A DNA stretch of 64,000 bases, from contig JAMWFC010000037.1 of assembly GCA_027475525.1 (NCBI GenBank), positions 873,419 to 937,418 on the forward strand. The letters are read 5' to 3'. How positions within the stretch are numbered: the stretch's first letter is position 1; each line of letters begins with the position of its first letter. This DNA is from Macrolepiota albuminosa. Taxonomy: Eukaryota > Basidiomycota > Agaricomycetes > Agaricales > Agaricaceae. The notes beneath the pieces were generated by a model. It had not been told where the DNA came from, did not search any database, and saw only the letters and a list, made by a program, of their open reading frames with translations. The translations under genes and the position numbers were made by a program. Shown piece after piece: positions 56,401 through 64,000 of the stretch.

Positions 56401-57374
56401 TTCTTCGGAATGCACAATAGCGGTGCAGCTTGGGAGGCTGGTTGGGCCTCCCACCAGTGGGCTCTCAGGTACCGATTGGTCTTGTCCCGGAGCTGCTGCT
56501 GCAGCGCCATTGGACATCGAGGCAAATGATATTTATACACCTTATTCTCATCAATAAGGTTGATTTCATGGTTGACCTCACGCCAAGGAGGTAACTCCTC
56601 CTTGGTTCCGTTCAGGATATCCCCAAATTCCTGCTGCCACTGCAATCGTAGGTCCGGAATGTCCTCCTTCGTAAAACCACTGGTTTTACCTTTGCCCTTC
56701 CGGTCCACATCCTTGCGTGGACGCCCGGACAGCTTTGCTTGTACGGCTGGGCGGCCATACTTTTCTCTGAGGGCAGTTATCCTCAGCTCACTGTCATCTG
56801 GCGTGTGCAGTCGCACAAGAACTTCCTTCTTGCTTCTTCGCGACGTCACAGACAGTCCGTCGAAGAACACCTCACTCGGCGGCGATATCTCGTCGTCACT
56901 AGCCTGACGATACGACTCCTCCTTCGCCGTCCATCGTGGTCCATTCCACGCATACATCGACGCCACTAGCTCATTCCACTCAGCAGGCATTCGTGGATCA
57001 AACGCCCATTCAAATGTGGGATGAGGTACTGGTCGATCCCAAATTGACCGATTGGTATGTGTGGAGGACGCCTCATCCTCCATCAGTCCTCGGTCGTCGT
57101 CATCCGTTATCAAGTCCTCGACCTTCACTCGCGACGACGTCGGCTGGCACTCTGTGCTTGCCGCATGCTGAGGCCACTTGTCCTCAGGCTTACTCTGCTT
57201 TTCGCACTTCATTTCCTTCACCTCGGGGCTCTCCCCCCTCTTCAGAGTACGTTCGTACTCTACAGCTTCGCTTTCCAGCATCAACACCGCTGGAGCATCC
57301 ATGGGCAAGCTCACACGAGCTTGCTCCTCATCCTCTCCGTCCTCAACCGTAGGCGATTTCTTGCCTCCGTCTAG
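53439..57374 (-). CDS. pol: pol of element P: RT, RNase H, integrase, chromodomain
   Basis: About 1311 codons after the gag UGA, in the same frame; probably made only as a Gag-Pol readthrough product, since no ATG lies near its beginning (the first open start is GTG 57314). Domains in order: linker with FDPRMPAEWNELVASM; RT with LLCIPKKDGTLRTALD, KIDLTDAYEQVRI, GDCNAPATFQRLM and YLDDIFIYSD (Asp codons 56073-56078); RNase H with WLICDASKTGVGA, ETLAILEALLKWED and ITDHKALEFF; integrase zinc domain HEVVGHFGTNKT..CQTCEAC (about 54740-54625); core with GMDFVGPFP, VSDRDTKF and TDGQTERANR (Asp, Asp, Glu); and a C-terminal chromodomain EWFVEDILGHRW..LEFEVRWSAGDTTWE (about 53645-53540), which would target insertion to marked chromatin. 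No missing residue seen. Confidence 0.95.
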   Translation of the reverse strand, partial: LDGGKKSPTVEDGEDEEQARVSLPMDAPAVLMLESEAVEYERTLKRGESPEVKEMKCEKQSKPEDKWPQHAASTECQPTSSRVKVEDLITDDDDRGLMEDEASSTHTNRSIWDRPVPHPTFEWAFDPRMPAEWNELVASMYAWNGPRWTAKEESYRQASDDEISPPSEVFFDGLSVTSRRSKKEVLVRLHTPDDSELRITALREKYGRPAVQAKLSGRPRKDVDRKGKGKTSGFTKEDIPDLRLQWQQEFGDILNGTKEELPPWREVNHEINLIDENKVYKYHLPRCPMALQQQLRDKTNRYLRAHWWEAQPASQAAPLLCIPKKDGTLRTALDARQCNDNTVKDVTPLPDQEVIREDVARAKFRSKIDLTDAYEQVRIRLSDIPKTVFSSITGTYVSNIMQIGDCNAPATFQRLMTSIFRDVIGRFVHIYLDDIFIYSDSIEEHEEHLRVIFERLRSNLLYLKWKKCELYAETVDCLGHKIDSQGIHPDQDKIDRIREWRVPRNYNDVQRFVGLVNYIGNCLPDITAYTGPLMSITQNGAPFVWRPIHQRCFEMIKRICSKTPVIRPIDPRRDEPIWLICDASKTGVGAMYGQGSSWQNCRPAGFMSRKFTSAQQNYAVHELETLAILEALLKWEDKLMGYKIHIITDHKALEFFKTQATLSPRQRRWIDYMSRYNFDITYVKGELNKVADCLSRYFESDRAGEHHDTHEYVDADIRIDPQGDDLPYHRYKEVKEHVVELRAMQATELRRSRRLQERQEGRDIEAEQLEQAQQKEATQPHQSETGSSRGPYSHDMTLADALSPTGEYRNPPVPQTDEYLQKVMRGYRRDAFYTEIRQNADAHPRFSVDENGLVRITNVRGHDVVCLPRDRALLTKVVTQAHEVVGHFGTNKTLEYLRQWYWWPQMQKEVMQFCQTCEACQRSKTSNRKPAGKLHSLPIPTKPWDSIGMDFVGPFPESKGYNYLWVVICRMTSMVHLIPVHTTITASALSWIYLKEIVRLHGLPSSIVSDRDTKFTSHWWRELHKLLGAKLLMSTSFHPQTDGQTERANRSIAQIFRTVVRPDQRDWVDRIPLTEFAINASVSETTKYAPFELNGGYMPSMLRELKADGVVHKGVKDFAQQALANLANAHDAIIAARVIQARHANNRRSEEPELTPGTLVYLSTENLHLPKGRARKLCPKFIGPYRVLVAEPSTSNYVLELPAALQARRIVPKFHVSLLRRYNANDDAMFPNRVTPEPYDFGASDEQEWFVEDILGHRWQEGAHLEFEVRWSAGDTTWESYHTCAKLAALDRYLELQGVKRPNQLAKRSRA

Positions 57375-57380
57375 TCAGTG
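57369..57380 (-). promoter_or_regulatory. UGA-CUA readthrough site between gag and pol of P
   Basis: Gag ends CAC UGA CUA GAC GGA with pol in the same frame. UGA followed by CUA is a known leaky stop context in fungi and animals. The same TGA-CTA-GA(T/C)-GG is at 48632-48622 in O and 32681-32671 in D. Confidence 0.75.
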
Positions 57381-60300
57381 TCGCCTGACTAGCACCTTCT
57401 TCTCCGTGGCGCGGTGTCGATGGAGTCGTCCATCGCCATTATCCACGGTCACTCGCACTGCAGGAATGGTGGTACCGTCTACCACTATCTCATTCTTCCT
57501 GAAGTTCAGCATCACGTTGTGCTTCCTCATATACGGAGTGCCGATAATCATGTCGTACCGGTCAAAGTTCGCCACGTCAAGGTACTCTTTCGTCCTCGAC
57601 TTCGCACAGGCGATACTCGCCTGCGTACCAAACTGTACCGCAGCTCGGCTGCCCACAGTACCCAATTGAAGGAGTAGTGGCTCCTTCAACTCACTAACAG
57701 AAATATCGTGCACTTGGCAAAACTGGGGTGTCACCCCAGTAGTCGTACTACCTGAATCCCACAATGTCCATGCCTTGTGGCCATTCACCTCAACGTACGA
57801 CGCCAGGCACTCCTTGTCCTCGCGCTTCAACACCGGTCTCACCAGCTTTTCTGGAGCCTTGCGAAGGTGTACCTTATACACCTTAACATTGGCTGCTCCA
57901 ACTGGCCGGTCTAATGCGCTGGCCGGGTAGTCCGTCAGAGCTCCCATGAACTCTGAGTCTGACTCCCGGGCGTAATAATCGTTGTCGTATACGTCAACTT
58001 CCACGTATTCATCATCCGACAACTCCTCCACCGCAGAGGCGTTTTCGTCCTCTGGTGCATCATGTATGAGGTTCTCCACCTCATCGTCTTCCACATCAGG
58101 TTCATTCCCGGAGTCTATCCCTTCAGCATCCGGGATAGCAGTGTGGGCCGCCCGCACATAGGCACGTGGCTTACCCATAGGCCTTCCACCACCCACTGGG
58201 CATGCATTCGCAAAATGCCCAGGCTGGCCACATTTGAAGCACTTACTCGCCACGAAAGGGCGAGCTGCTTCATACTTCGGTGGCCCAGTCGGTGTCGGTA
58301 ATTTAGCCTCACCAGCAGCCTGATGCGGTCGAGCACTCTCTCGGCGCGGACCTCTCTGAGCATCCTGTGCCGGTGCATCCCTACGGTCCCCCGGCCGGTC
58401 GCTCCGGAAGCGTCGGTCTTGCCGAGGTGCTGCTCTTACCACGAACCTCGGGTTCGTATTGCCCACCATCTCCTTTCGACGAGCCCAGAAGGTACCTACC
58501 TTCCGAGGCTCGGCCTTGTTCGCCGATCGAACCTTTGAGCTATGTAGCCCAAAGTGTCGCGCTATTTTGTGGGCTTGCTCGTAGCGCAATGCATGCGCTA
58601 CGAATTCCTCGACGGTATTTACTTCGGGTGATAGTCCGTCATCACAAATGAGAGACTCTCTCATTGCATCAGGTATCCCCCGCAGAAAGGTATCAATCAT
58701 TACCCAGTTATCTGGGTAAATTGACATATTTTGCGCGTGGTCTATCAAGGTGTCATAGAAACCTTGAACACCTAACCGTTCAGTGTAGGAGGTTGCAATG
58801 AACGCCTCCCGAGCATCCTGCATAGTGGATGCGCTAACAAACCGGTTATACAATTCAAGGATTACATCCTTAAACGTCCATTGCTGTCGTGCACGATTGT
58901 AGTGCAAGACATGGTGACGGAACCAGGCTTTGGCTGGTCCGTCCAAGAACTCCGGGAGAACGAATACACGTTCTCGATCCAGACGATCCCCTCCATACTG
59001 GCATGCGGCCAGATGGTTGCACACATCCATCGTCCAATTTTCCAAGTCGCTGAATTTGGACTCCCCTCTGTACGGAAGAATGTGTTTCGATTCCGCCTTA
59101 CGCGGCTTGATACCTTCGGGAAGGCGCAATGCTACGCCTACCGCATCGTCGATTATACTACTGAGGCGCTGGTGCATATTTTCAGTATACACCTTTGTTG
59201 CCTCAGTTATTCCAGGCGTCTTATTTCTACCTTCCGCTGGAGGTACCACAGAGAATGCTCGTACAGGTCGGTGACCTGTATAGTGCACTTTCTCGGTACC
59301 ATTCCACTGCAGTGGGCTCTCCTGTCCCCCTAGCTCTTCTATCACCTGCTTCCCAGGGGCTCGACTCGGATCCGCCGTGGGCGGTTCCCCTCTCCTGGTG
59401 TCAGGCTGTCGTGTCCGTTGGACATATTGCCTTCTCATCTCATCGATGGGAGTTATCCCATCGAAGACAATTCCCTGGTCATCTATCCAGGAGTGTCCCT
59501 GGCGCTTCATGTCTTGGTTTCGCATGCGCTGATAAGCTACTCTTTCTGCGAACTTATCAGCCAACGGCACTTGATTCATCAGTGGAACATTCTCCACTGA
59601 TTCCTGTTTTGTGGGAGGGTGTCTTGGCTCCACCGCTTCGGGTAGGTTACTATCTACCACAGGTATGGTAGACACCGATTCCGTCGTCGACAGAGGTCTC
59701 CTTCGTTGACCTCTGAATACATTCTGTCTTTGTGCTGCAGCGAACCTGGCAGCAAACTGCTCGTCAGACTCTCCCGCTTGCTGGGGCGCATATATATTGC
59801 TTATTGCCTCTTCCAGATGGGGAGACAACTCTGGTTTTGCCACCGGGGGTATATTCGGAATCAAGTTTGCCCCCTCTGGAGTCGAGGCAGCTGATCCTCG
59901 ATTTGCCTTGCGATACATATATGCTTGGGCTTCCAGCTCAAGAATCTGAACGTACAATGTAATGTATTCAACAGTATTCAACTGAGGTACAGTTTCACCT
60001 CTAGCCTGTATCAACCGTATGTGTTTCAGTACATACAGTCCCAGTCGAGCACGCGTGGTATCCTTTGTAATGCTAGGATACCGCTTCCATAACATAGCAC
60101 ACTGAACCTGCAGGGTGGACTCACTCCGTCCACTCTCTTCGTCATCGGATGTTTCGTCTTCCCAGTGTACTGCCGGCGTTCTTTGCTCAGGCATTGTCGT
60201 TTCCTGTGGCACTCCGGATCCCTGCTGACGTTGCGTCATGGGAGTGGATTCAGTTGGAACTCTCCAACTGCCCGCCTCATGCCTCGGCATCTTCCCCAAA

Positions 60301-60650
60301 AAGTACGACGAAGGTCTGCGACCTTCGGTATGTCCCTGAGCACTACTCCTGCTCTGGGATTGCCGCCCTGACCTCCCAGTCTGCATGGGAGATTCATGCT
60401 CCCTGCCGACCTGCTGTTCCAGGTCTTCCACAAATGCTCCTGGTCTCGCTGCACCGCTTGGCGCAGCTGTCGGCCGTACTTCACTCCATTGCGTCCCTCC
60501 TGGCATTCCCTGAGGCTGCCGGGAGGGCTCGGCCTCTGTATATTCTGACCCGGGACGACCCGGGTCAGTCACCGCAGATTGAGGATATGCCAACGACTGG
60601 TCGATGGTCTCACCATCGCGTGTCGGTTCAGTAGATTGATTGGTCTCCAT
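57375..60650 (-). CDS. gag: gag-protease of element P
   Basis: 1091 codons from ATG 60650. N-terminal third disordered, Gln/Ser/Pro/acidic; a helical stretch with LWKRYPSITKDTTRARLGLYVLK.. (about residues 185-250, also in O); RVAYQRMRNQDM..IDDQGIVFDG (about 375-400); the capsid Retrotrans_gag domain about residues 500-705 (DLENWTMDVCNHLA, HHVLHYNRARQQWTFKDVI, HAQNMSIYPDNW, GIPDAMRESLI); CCHC zinc knuckle CFKCGQPGHFANAC about 802-815; an acidic stretch; and a retropepsin about 940-1060 with LWDSGSTTTGVTPQF and MIIGTPYM. So protease is made with Gag, not only with Pol. The start lies 150 bp inside the 5' LTR. Intact. Confidence 0.95.
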   Translation of the reverse strand: METNQSTEPTRDGETIDQSLAYPQSAVTDPGRPGSEYTEAEPSRQPQGMPGGTQWSEVRPTAAPSGAARPGAFVEDLEQQVGREHESPMQTGRSGRQSQSRSSAQGHTEGRRPSSYFLGKMPRHEAGSWRVPTESTPMTQRQQGSGVPQETTMPEQRTPAVHWEDETSDDEESGRSESTLQVQCAMLWKRYPSITKDTTRARLGLYVLKHIRLIQARGETVPQLNTVEYITLYVQILELEAQAYMYRKANRGSAASTPEGANLIPNIPPVAKPELSPHLEEAISNIYAPQQAGESDEQFAARFAAAQRQNVFRGQRRRPLSTTESVSTIPVVDSNLPEAVEPRHPPTKQESVENVPLMNQVPLADKFAERVAYQRMRNQDMKRQGHSWIDDQGIVFDGITPIDEMRRQYVQRTRQPDTRRGEPPTADPSRAPGKQVIEELGGQESPLQWNGTEKVHYTGHRPVRAFSVVPPAEGRNKTPGITEATKVYTENMHQRLSSIIDDAVGVALRLPEGIKPRKAESKHILPYRGESKFSDLENWTMDVCNHLAACQYGGDRLDRERVFVLPEFLDGPAKAWFRHHVLHYNRARQQWTFKDVILELYNRFVSASTMQDAREAFIATSYTERLGVQGFYDTLIDHAQNMSIYPDNWVMIDTFLRGIPDAMRESLICDDGLSPEVNTVEEFVAHALRYEQAHKIARHFGLHSSKVRSANKAEPRKVGTFWARRKEMVGNTNPRFVVRAAPRQDRRFRSDRPGDRRDAPAQDAQRGPRRESARPHQAAGEAKLPTPTGPPKYEAARPFVASKCFKCGQPGHFANACPVGGGRPMGKPRAYVRAAHTAIPDAEGIDSGNEPDVEDDEVENLIHDAPEDENASAVEELSDDEYVEVDVYDNDYYARESDSEFMGALTDYPASALDRPVGAANVKVYKVHLRKAPEKLVRPVLKREDKECLASYVEVNGHKAWTLWDSGSTTTGVTPQFCQVHDISVSELKEPLLLQLGTVGSRAAVQFGTQASIACAKSRTKEYLDVANFDRYDMIIGTPYMRKHNVMLNFRKNEIVVDGTTIPAVRVTVDNGDGRLHRHRATEKKVLVRRH

Positions 60651-60800
60651 CCAATCAAGTGTTGCTACGTCTCGTTTTACCCGGAAGCGTGCGTCAAAGA
60701 AGTTGATGCACTGTTCGATGCAATCACAGTCTAGGCTATCAGTCTAGACCCGTAGTCTTTGTCCGTAGTATCAGAATTGAACCCGAAAGGTTCAAAAAAG
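60651..60800 (-). other. Leader of element P with hairpin next to the LTR
   Basis: Directly inside the 5' LTR the minus strand reads CTTTTTTGAACC-TTTCG-GGTTCAA; TTGAACC/GGTTCAA form a perfect 7-bp hairpin. A and O also start with a T-run here. The primer-binding site should be in this area, but I see no TGG-type tRNA complement. Confidence 0.5.
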
Positions 60801-60991
60801 TGAAACAAAGTCAAGTATAAGGATAGCCTTACGGTCACACCAACAGAACCAGATCGATCTTCGATTCTAGTACTACGAGTATGACAGTAAAATTGGCTGC
60901 CTTACATAAGGCAGCCAGGATGTATGTAGAGTAATAATAATTAATTAATATAAGTGTATATTAATTATTTAACTAAGTATAATATGTTACA
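60801..60991 (-). repeat. 5' LTR of element P
   Basis: 191 bp, TG...CA, same hairpin as the 3' LTR. Followed at 60992-60996 by the target duplication CACAA and then gag of O. Promoter for the full-length RNA. Confidence 0.95.
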
Positions 60992-63218
60992 CACAAGCTT
61001 CCTGCATCGTAGCAGCGTTGACAAACTGATTATACAGTCCTATCAGGACCTCTTTAAATGTCCAGTGCAATTTGTCGCGATTAATGTGGAGAACATGGCG
61101 ACGGAACCAATTCCGAGCCTCTCCTTCCATAAATTCGTGTAGCACAAATATCCTCTCCTGGTCCATGTCGTCTCCACCATAGCAGCAGGCTGCGAGGTGG
61201 TAGCACACGTCCATGGCCCAGTCCTCCAGTTGAGAGAACCTATGTCCCCCAGCGTACGCACGTATGTGCTTACCATCGGATTTACGGGGGCTTACCCCAG
61301 CAGGAAACTTAAATCTGACTCCAAGGGAGTCATCCACCAGACGAGTGAGGCGGTCATGCATATGATCCATATGGATCCTGACCGCTTCATTCATTCCCGG
61401 CATAGTTTCACGCAATTTATGAGGTGCGGGCATCGAAAATGCCCGAGGACTGCAAAACAGGTGTTCATTGACCGTTCGTTCTAGCCATGGGGTGGGCTGT
61501 TGCCCTACTTGTGGCTCTGCTGGTTCTCCACCAGCCTCCCTGCCACTATCACAACGATTATTATTGTCTCGATTGTTATTTCTTCGATCACGACCTCCAC
61601 CATCGTTATTGCGATGACTTGGCTCCCTCTGTTCATAGTGACCACTACTGTCATCACTACCACCCGGATCTCTGTCCGGTTCAGCAGTCCGAGCCGCGAA
61701 TTGTTGCTGCATGTCATCGACAGGCGTTACACCCTCACGCCCTTCAAAGACTACCCCCTGGTCGTCAATTAACGACTCACCATGATCGTGCAAGTCCTGG
61801 TTGCGTATTCTCTGGTAATTGACGCGTTCATTCCAGTTGTCCACTAGGTGGACGCGTCACACTACGTGTCGTGGTCGTGTTCGCTCCTCAAGAATGTGGA
61901 CTTCGTCCACCTCTTCCTTGATTGTAACTTGCTTACGAGGTGTCTTAACCTCCTGCACTGCAAGTAGTGCCTCTGGCTCTGCCGGAGTCGTTGTTACAGT
62001 CTCCACCTCAGACAATGCCTGCTGAGGCACTCCGCTAACAATGCGTTGATGGTTTGCGGCGTTCTGACGCCGAACGTAGTCTTGCTGAGACTCATTAGCC
62101 TGACGAGGCGCATTGAGCAATTCCATCGCGTCCGCGATTAATGGCGCTCATCTGCGCACACTCATCTCACATTCCACTGAGTCGGCTGGAGTAGCCGTTG
62201 AGACTGCTGACCCTTGCGCTGCTTTGCGCTTAAGGTATTCCACCACTTCGAGTTCGAAGATGCGCACAAACAATTCGATATATTCATTCAAATCTGCACG
62301 GGGTACATCGTGGCTCCTAGCAGCCAGCAACTGTAAGTGCTTCACTACATAAAGCTGAAGATGCTTTCACATCGATTCCTTTGCGACCGACGGATATCGG
62401 TCCAACACCAGTTGTAACTGGATAGACAAGGTCGAATGCGACCTTTTGCTTTCCTCATCATCTGAGGACTCCAACTCGGACTCTAAGTCCATAACTCTCC
62501 TGAGGCCGTCATGCCTCACTTGCGGCTGTTTGCCGGCCCGTCTGTGCAACTCTGGAATTCCAGGCGCTGGTGACGCCTTTTCCAACCGTACGACATTGTC
62601 GTCCTCTCTACTGACCACTATTGCTGGTCCTTGCTTCTGTCCTTGTGTCATCAACAATGACGGTCCCGGTTCAGTGGCAGCATTGGCCACATACTCCAAA
62701 TGCCGTTCCATCGGTGCAGTCTGGAATGGGGTGCTATGCGCAAACGCGCTGCCTTGTACCATCTCCGAGTACTGGGTAACGTCCGGTTGACCCTCAGAGG
62801 GAGCTGAAGAGCTCTTGGGCAATACCAGATACATTAGTGAAGGCATTTGGCTCGCTGGCAGCGACACTCCTGAGACCGCGGATCTCTCTCCTGGTTTTCC
62901 ACCAGGTCGTACAATGGACATCATCCGTGATATGGATAGCCCACCCGGCATTCCAAAGCTTGCGCTGACATCATGAGGGGTCTTTTCGTCCCGCTTTGGC
63001 GGAGGTTGGTATGCTGACGCAGATTGCGTCTTCACAGCTTGAAGCACAGGTAAGTCACCTGCGTCTGCAGCTGGGAACGGAGGATCCGGATCAAGAGAGC
63101 CAGTCATGGAAGCACGTTTTCAGCGTGATGCCAACAGAGAATCGAGAGGTTTTGATGATAGTTGCCTAGTCGGTAACAAGCCTAGAGTCTAAAGCCGATA
63201 GCAGAAGATTTAAAAAAA

Positions 63219-63469
63219 TGTAACCGGAGTTACAGGTTAGAACTATCTTGTGTGTATCACACAAGTGCTAAATCAGACCGCAGTATCGGATTTGACTAGT
63301 ACTTAGAGTGAAAACAAGATGTTGTCTTATGTAATACTCTACTAAATGATTATAGCGCAGTATCGGATTTGACTAGTACTTAGAGTGAAAACAAGATGTT
63401 GTCTTATGTAATACTCTACTAAATGATTATAGCGTCGTTGACGCTAAGAACACGGATGACTCCGTTACA
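63219..63469 (-). repeat. 5' LTR of element O
   Basis: Begins TGTAAC (63219) and ends GTTACA (63469). Without the internal 77-bp duplication its length is 174 bp, equal to the 173-bp LTR of D. It has a perfect hairpin CTTGTGTG-tat-CACACAAG at 63247-63265. The leader 63108-63218 starts with a T-run beside the LTR in element orientation. Confidence 0.8.
63279..63432. repeat. Direct duplication, period 77 bp (no. 8)
   Basis: 63279-63355 is repeated exactly as 63356-63432 inside the LTR of element O. Confidence 0.95.
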
Positions 63470-63519
63470 TTAGTACATACCAGCCCTATTAGTCAATACA
63501 TTGTAGTCATAGTGTGTCC

Positions 63520-64000
63520 AATGTAGTATATAAGTAGGTGTCAGGGGACTCCTCATTTCTTTCTTCTTTCACTCCTTATTCCTTCACTCTATTCCTTCAC
63601 TCTTCTTTCATTCATTTCCTTATTTTTTATTTCTTCTATCATTCTCTCATTTTGCTGTTTCTATTCTCTTGACACTATCTGTTAGTACTATTCTCAACCT
63701 TTGAGGTTCTCTGGTTCTTTAGCTATCATTCAGACAAGTGTGGGCCCTTCAGCACCACTTCCAGACTGCTTATATAAGCTGGAGTTTGCCTTTCTGACTT
63801 CTAAAGTCTGGAGTTTTTCTGCCTTGTTTGCACAGTTGTTTGGTTAGTCAATTTTCGAGTTTTTTAAGGTTTTGTTGTACTGTACAGTTGTTTCCCATGC
63901 GTCAGAAGCCCCAGAAGCATACAACCTGGCATAGGAAATCCCTAGACTTGTTCTCTTTCTGCCAGGTGAGTAGTTATTATGATATTGTCAGTATATATTC
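63520..64000 (+). promoter_or_regulatory. LTR-like promoter sequence at the right edge
   Basis: A TATA box GTATATAAG (63526-63534) is followed by GTCAGGGGACTCCTC and about 110 bp of almost pure C/T sequence, a layout typical of fungal LTR promoters. Blocks from here recur in order at 10235-10520. It probably belongs to an element continuing to the right; no coding sequence is reached. Confidence 0.45.

Larger units (their letters stand above)
50020..60991 (-). mobile_element. Element P: complete, young Ty3/gypsy chromovirus with a third gene
   Basis: A 10,972-bp insertion into gag of O. It has two 191-bp LTRs, a 5-bp target duplication CACAA, a polypurine tract beside the 3' LTR, and three long intact genes on the minus strand: gag (60650-57375), pol (57374-53439) and ORF3 (53213-50403). 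All catalytic motifs of protease, RT, RNase H and integrase are present. The LTRs differ at two sites only. It carries none of the 77-bp duplications. The best candidate for an autonomous active element here. Confidence 0.95.
48630..63107 (-). pseudogene. gag-protease of element O, split by element P
   Basis: Two parts around the insertion. Right part, 63107-60997: start MTGSLDPDPPFPAAD, long acidic/Pro-rich N-terminus, RVNYQRIRNQDL..IDDQGVVFEG (about 61830-61740), and capsid start up to NQFVNAATMQEA. Left part, 50014-48630: FRKAVYDAKTGVQTFYDDLVGHAQNMAVYP, GIPADMRRALI, TGA 49737-49739, zinc knuckle CYNCGRSWHFAKEC (about 49455-49415), acidic region, and retropepsin LWDSGSTTTGIMPQF (about 49020-48975) with MIIGTPFM. 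Three further stops in the right part (near 62346, 62127, 61845), where at least the first is at an expected Arg. The protease part is intact. It ends at UGA followed by CUA. Confidence 0.85.
43088..63469 (-). mobile_element. Element O: Ty3/gypsy chromovirus, host of nested element P
   Basis: Minus-strand 5' LTR (63219-63469), gag (63107 to 60997 and 50014 to 48630), pol (48629-44573) and the N-terminal part of ORF3 (44266-43088). Gag is interrupted by element P (50020-60991) with a 5-bp target duplication CACAA (50015-50019, 60992-60996). The ORF3 end, the 3' non-coding part and the 3' LTR are missing at the left. Same family as D but with CpG largely kept, so younger. Four 77-bp duplications lie within it. 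Confidence 0.88.

Noticed and set aside
60770..60800. A tRNA-complementary primer-binding site next to the 5' LTR of P
   Set aside because: No TGG start; the GGTTCAA stretch is part of a perfect hairpin. It could still hide an internal-tRNA or self-primed site, but I cannot show it.
1594..63432. The 77-bp duplications as minisatellites or a biological process
   Set aside because: Only ever two copies, always the same period, in unrelated sequence contexts; an assembly origin is far more likely.

Overview
The window looks like a transposon graveyard from a basidiomycete fungus, most probably an Agaricomycete. The evidence is the retroelement families (Ty3/gypsy chromoviruses with fungal-type Gag, a Tad-like LINE with RNase H, a copia gag) and one host-like gene that fits the DUF6534 membrane-protein family and appears to be split by very short introns (45-115 nt). 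No bacterial, rRNA, tRNA or CRISPR features were seen.

Layout. 1-3105: 5' part of a minus-strand gypsy element (A), gag plus 5' LTR. 3384-4349: an LTR like that of element C. 4350-10165: a plus-strand gypsy element (B) with two consecutive retropepsin domains, truncated in integrase. 10.2-11.8 kb: LTR and protease relics, then AT-rich DNA. 11.8-14.5 kb: minus-strand LINE relic. 15.5-16.3 kb: another retropepsin relic. 16.83-18.07 kb: the one host-like gene. 18.7-19.7 kb: copia gag relic. 19.7-22.8 kb: unidentified decayed DNA. 22.8-35.2 kb: element D, an old gypsy copy cut in two by an inversion, carrying a pogo-like deletion derivative in the inverted part and a 786-bp solo LTR in gag. 35.2-43.0 kb: plus-strand gypsy element C with many TGA stops. 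43.1-63.5 kb: minus-strand element O, same family as D, whose gag is interrupted by the young, complete element P (50020-60991; 191-bp LTRs with two differences, 5-bp target duplication). 63.5-64.0 kb: LTR-like promoter sequence.

The most interesting system is the gypsy lineage represented by P, O and D. Each has gag, pol and a third gene (ORF3) in the position where retroviruses carry env. ORF3 is intact in P (936 codons) and has no visible signal peptide or membrane segment; I do not recognise its domain. In all three copies gag and pol lie in the same frame, separated by one UGA followed by CUA, the known leaky readthrough context. So P would make Gag, a Gag-Pol readthrough protein (protease, RT, RNase H, integrase, chromodomain) and a separate ORF3 product.

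A technical warning: eight direct duplications with a period of exactly 77 bp are scattered through the window. 77 is a common assembler k-mer, so these are probably contig-joining artefacts. Most lie in coding relics and shift the frame.
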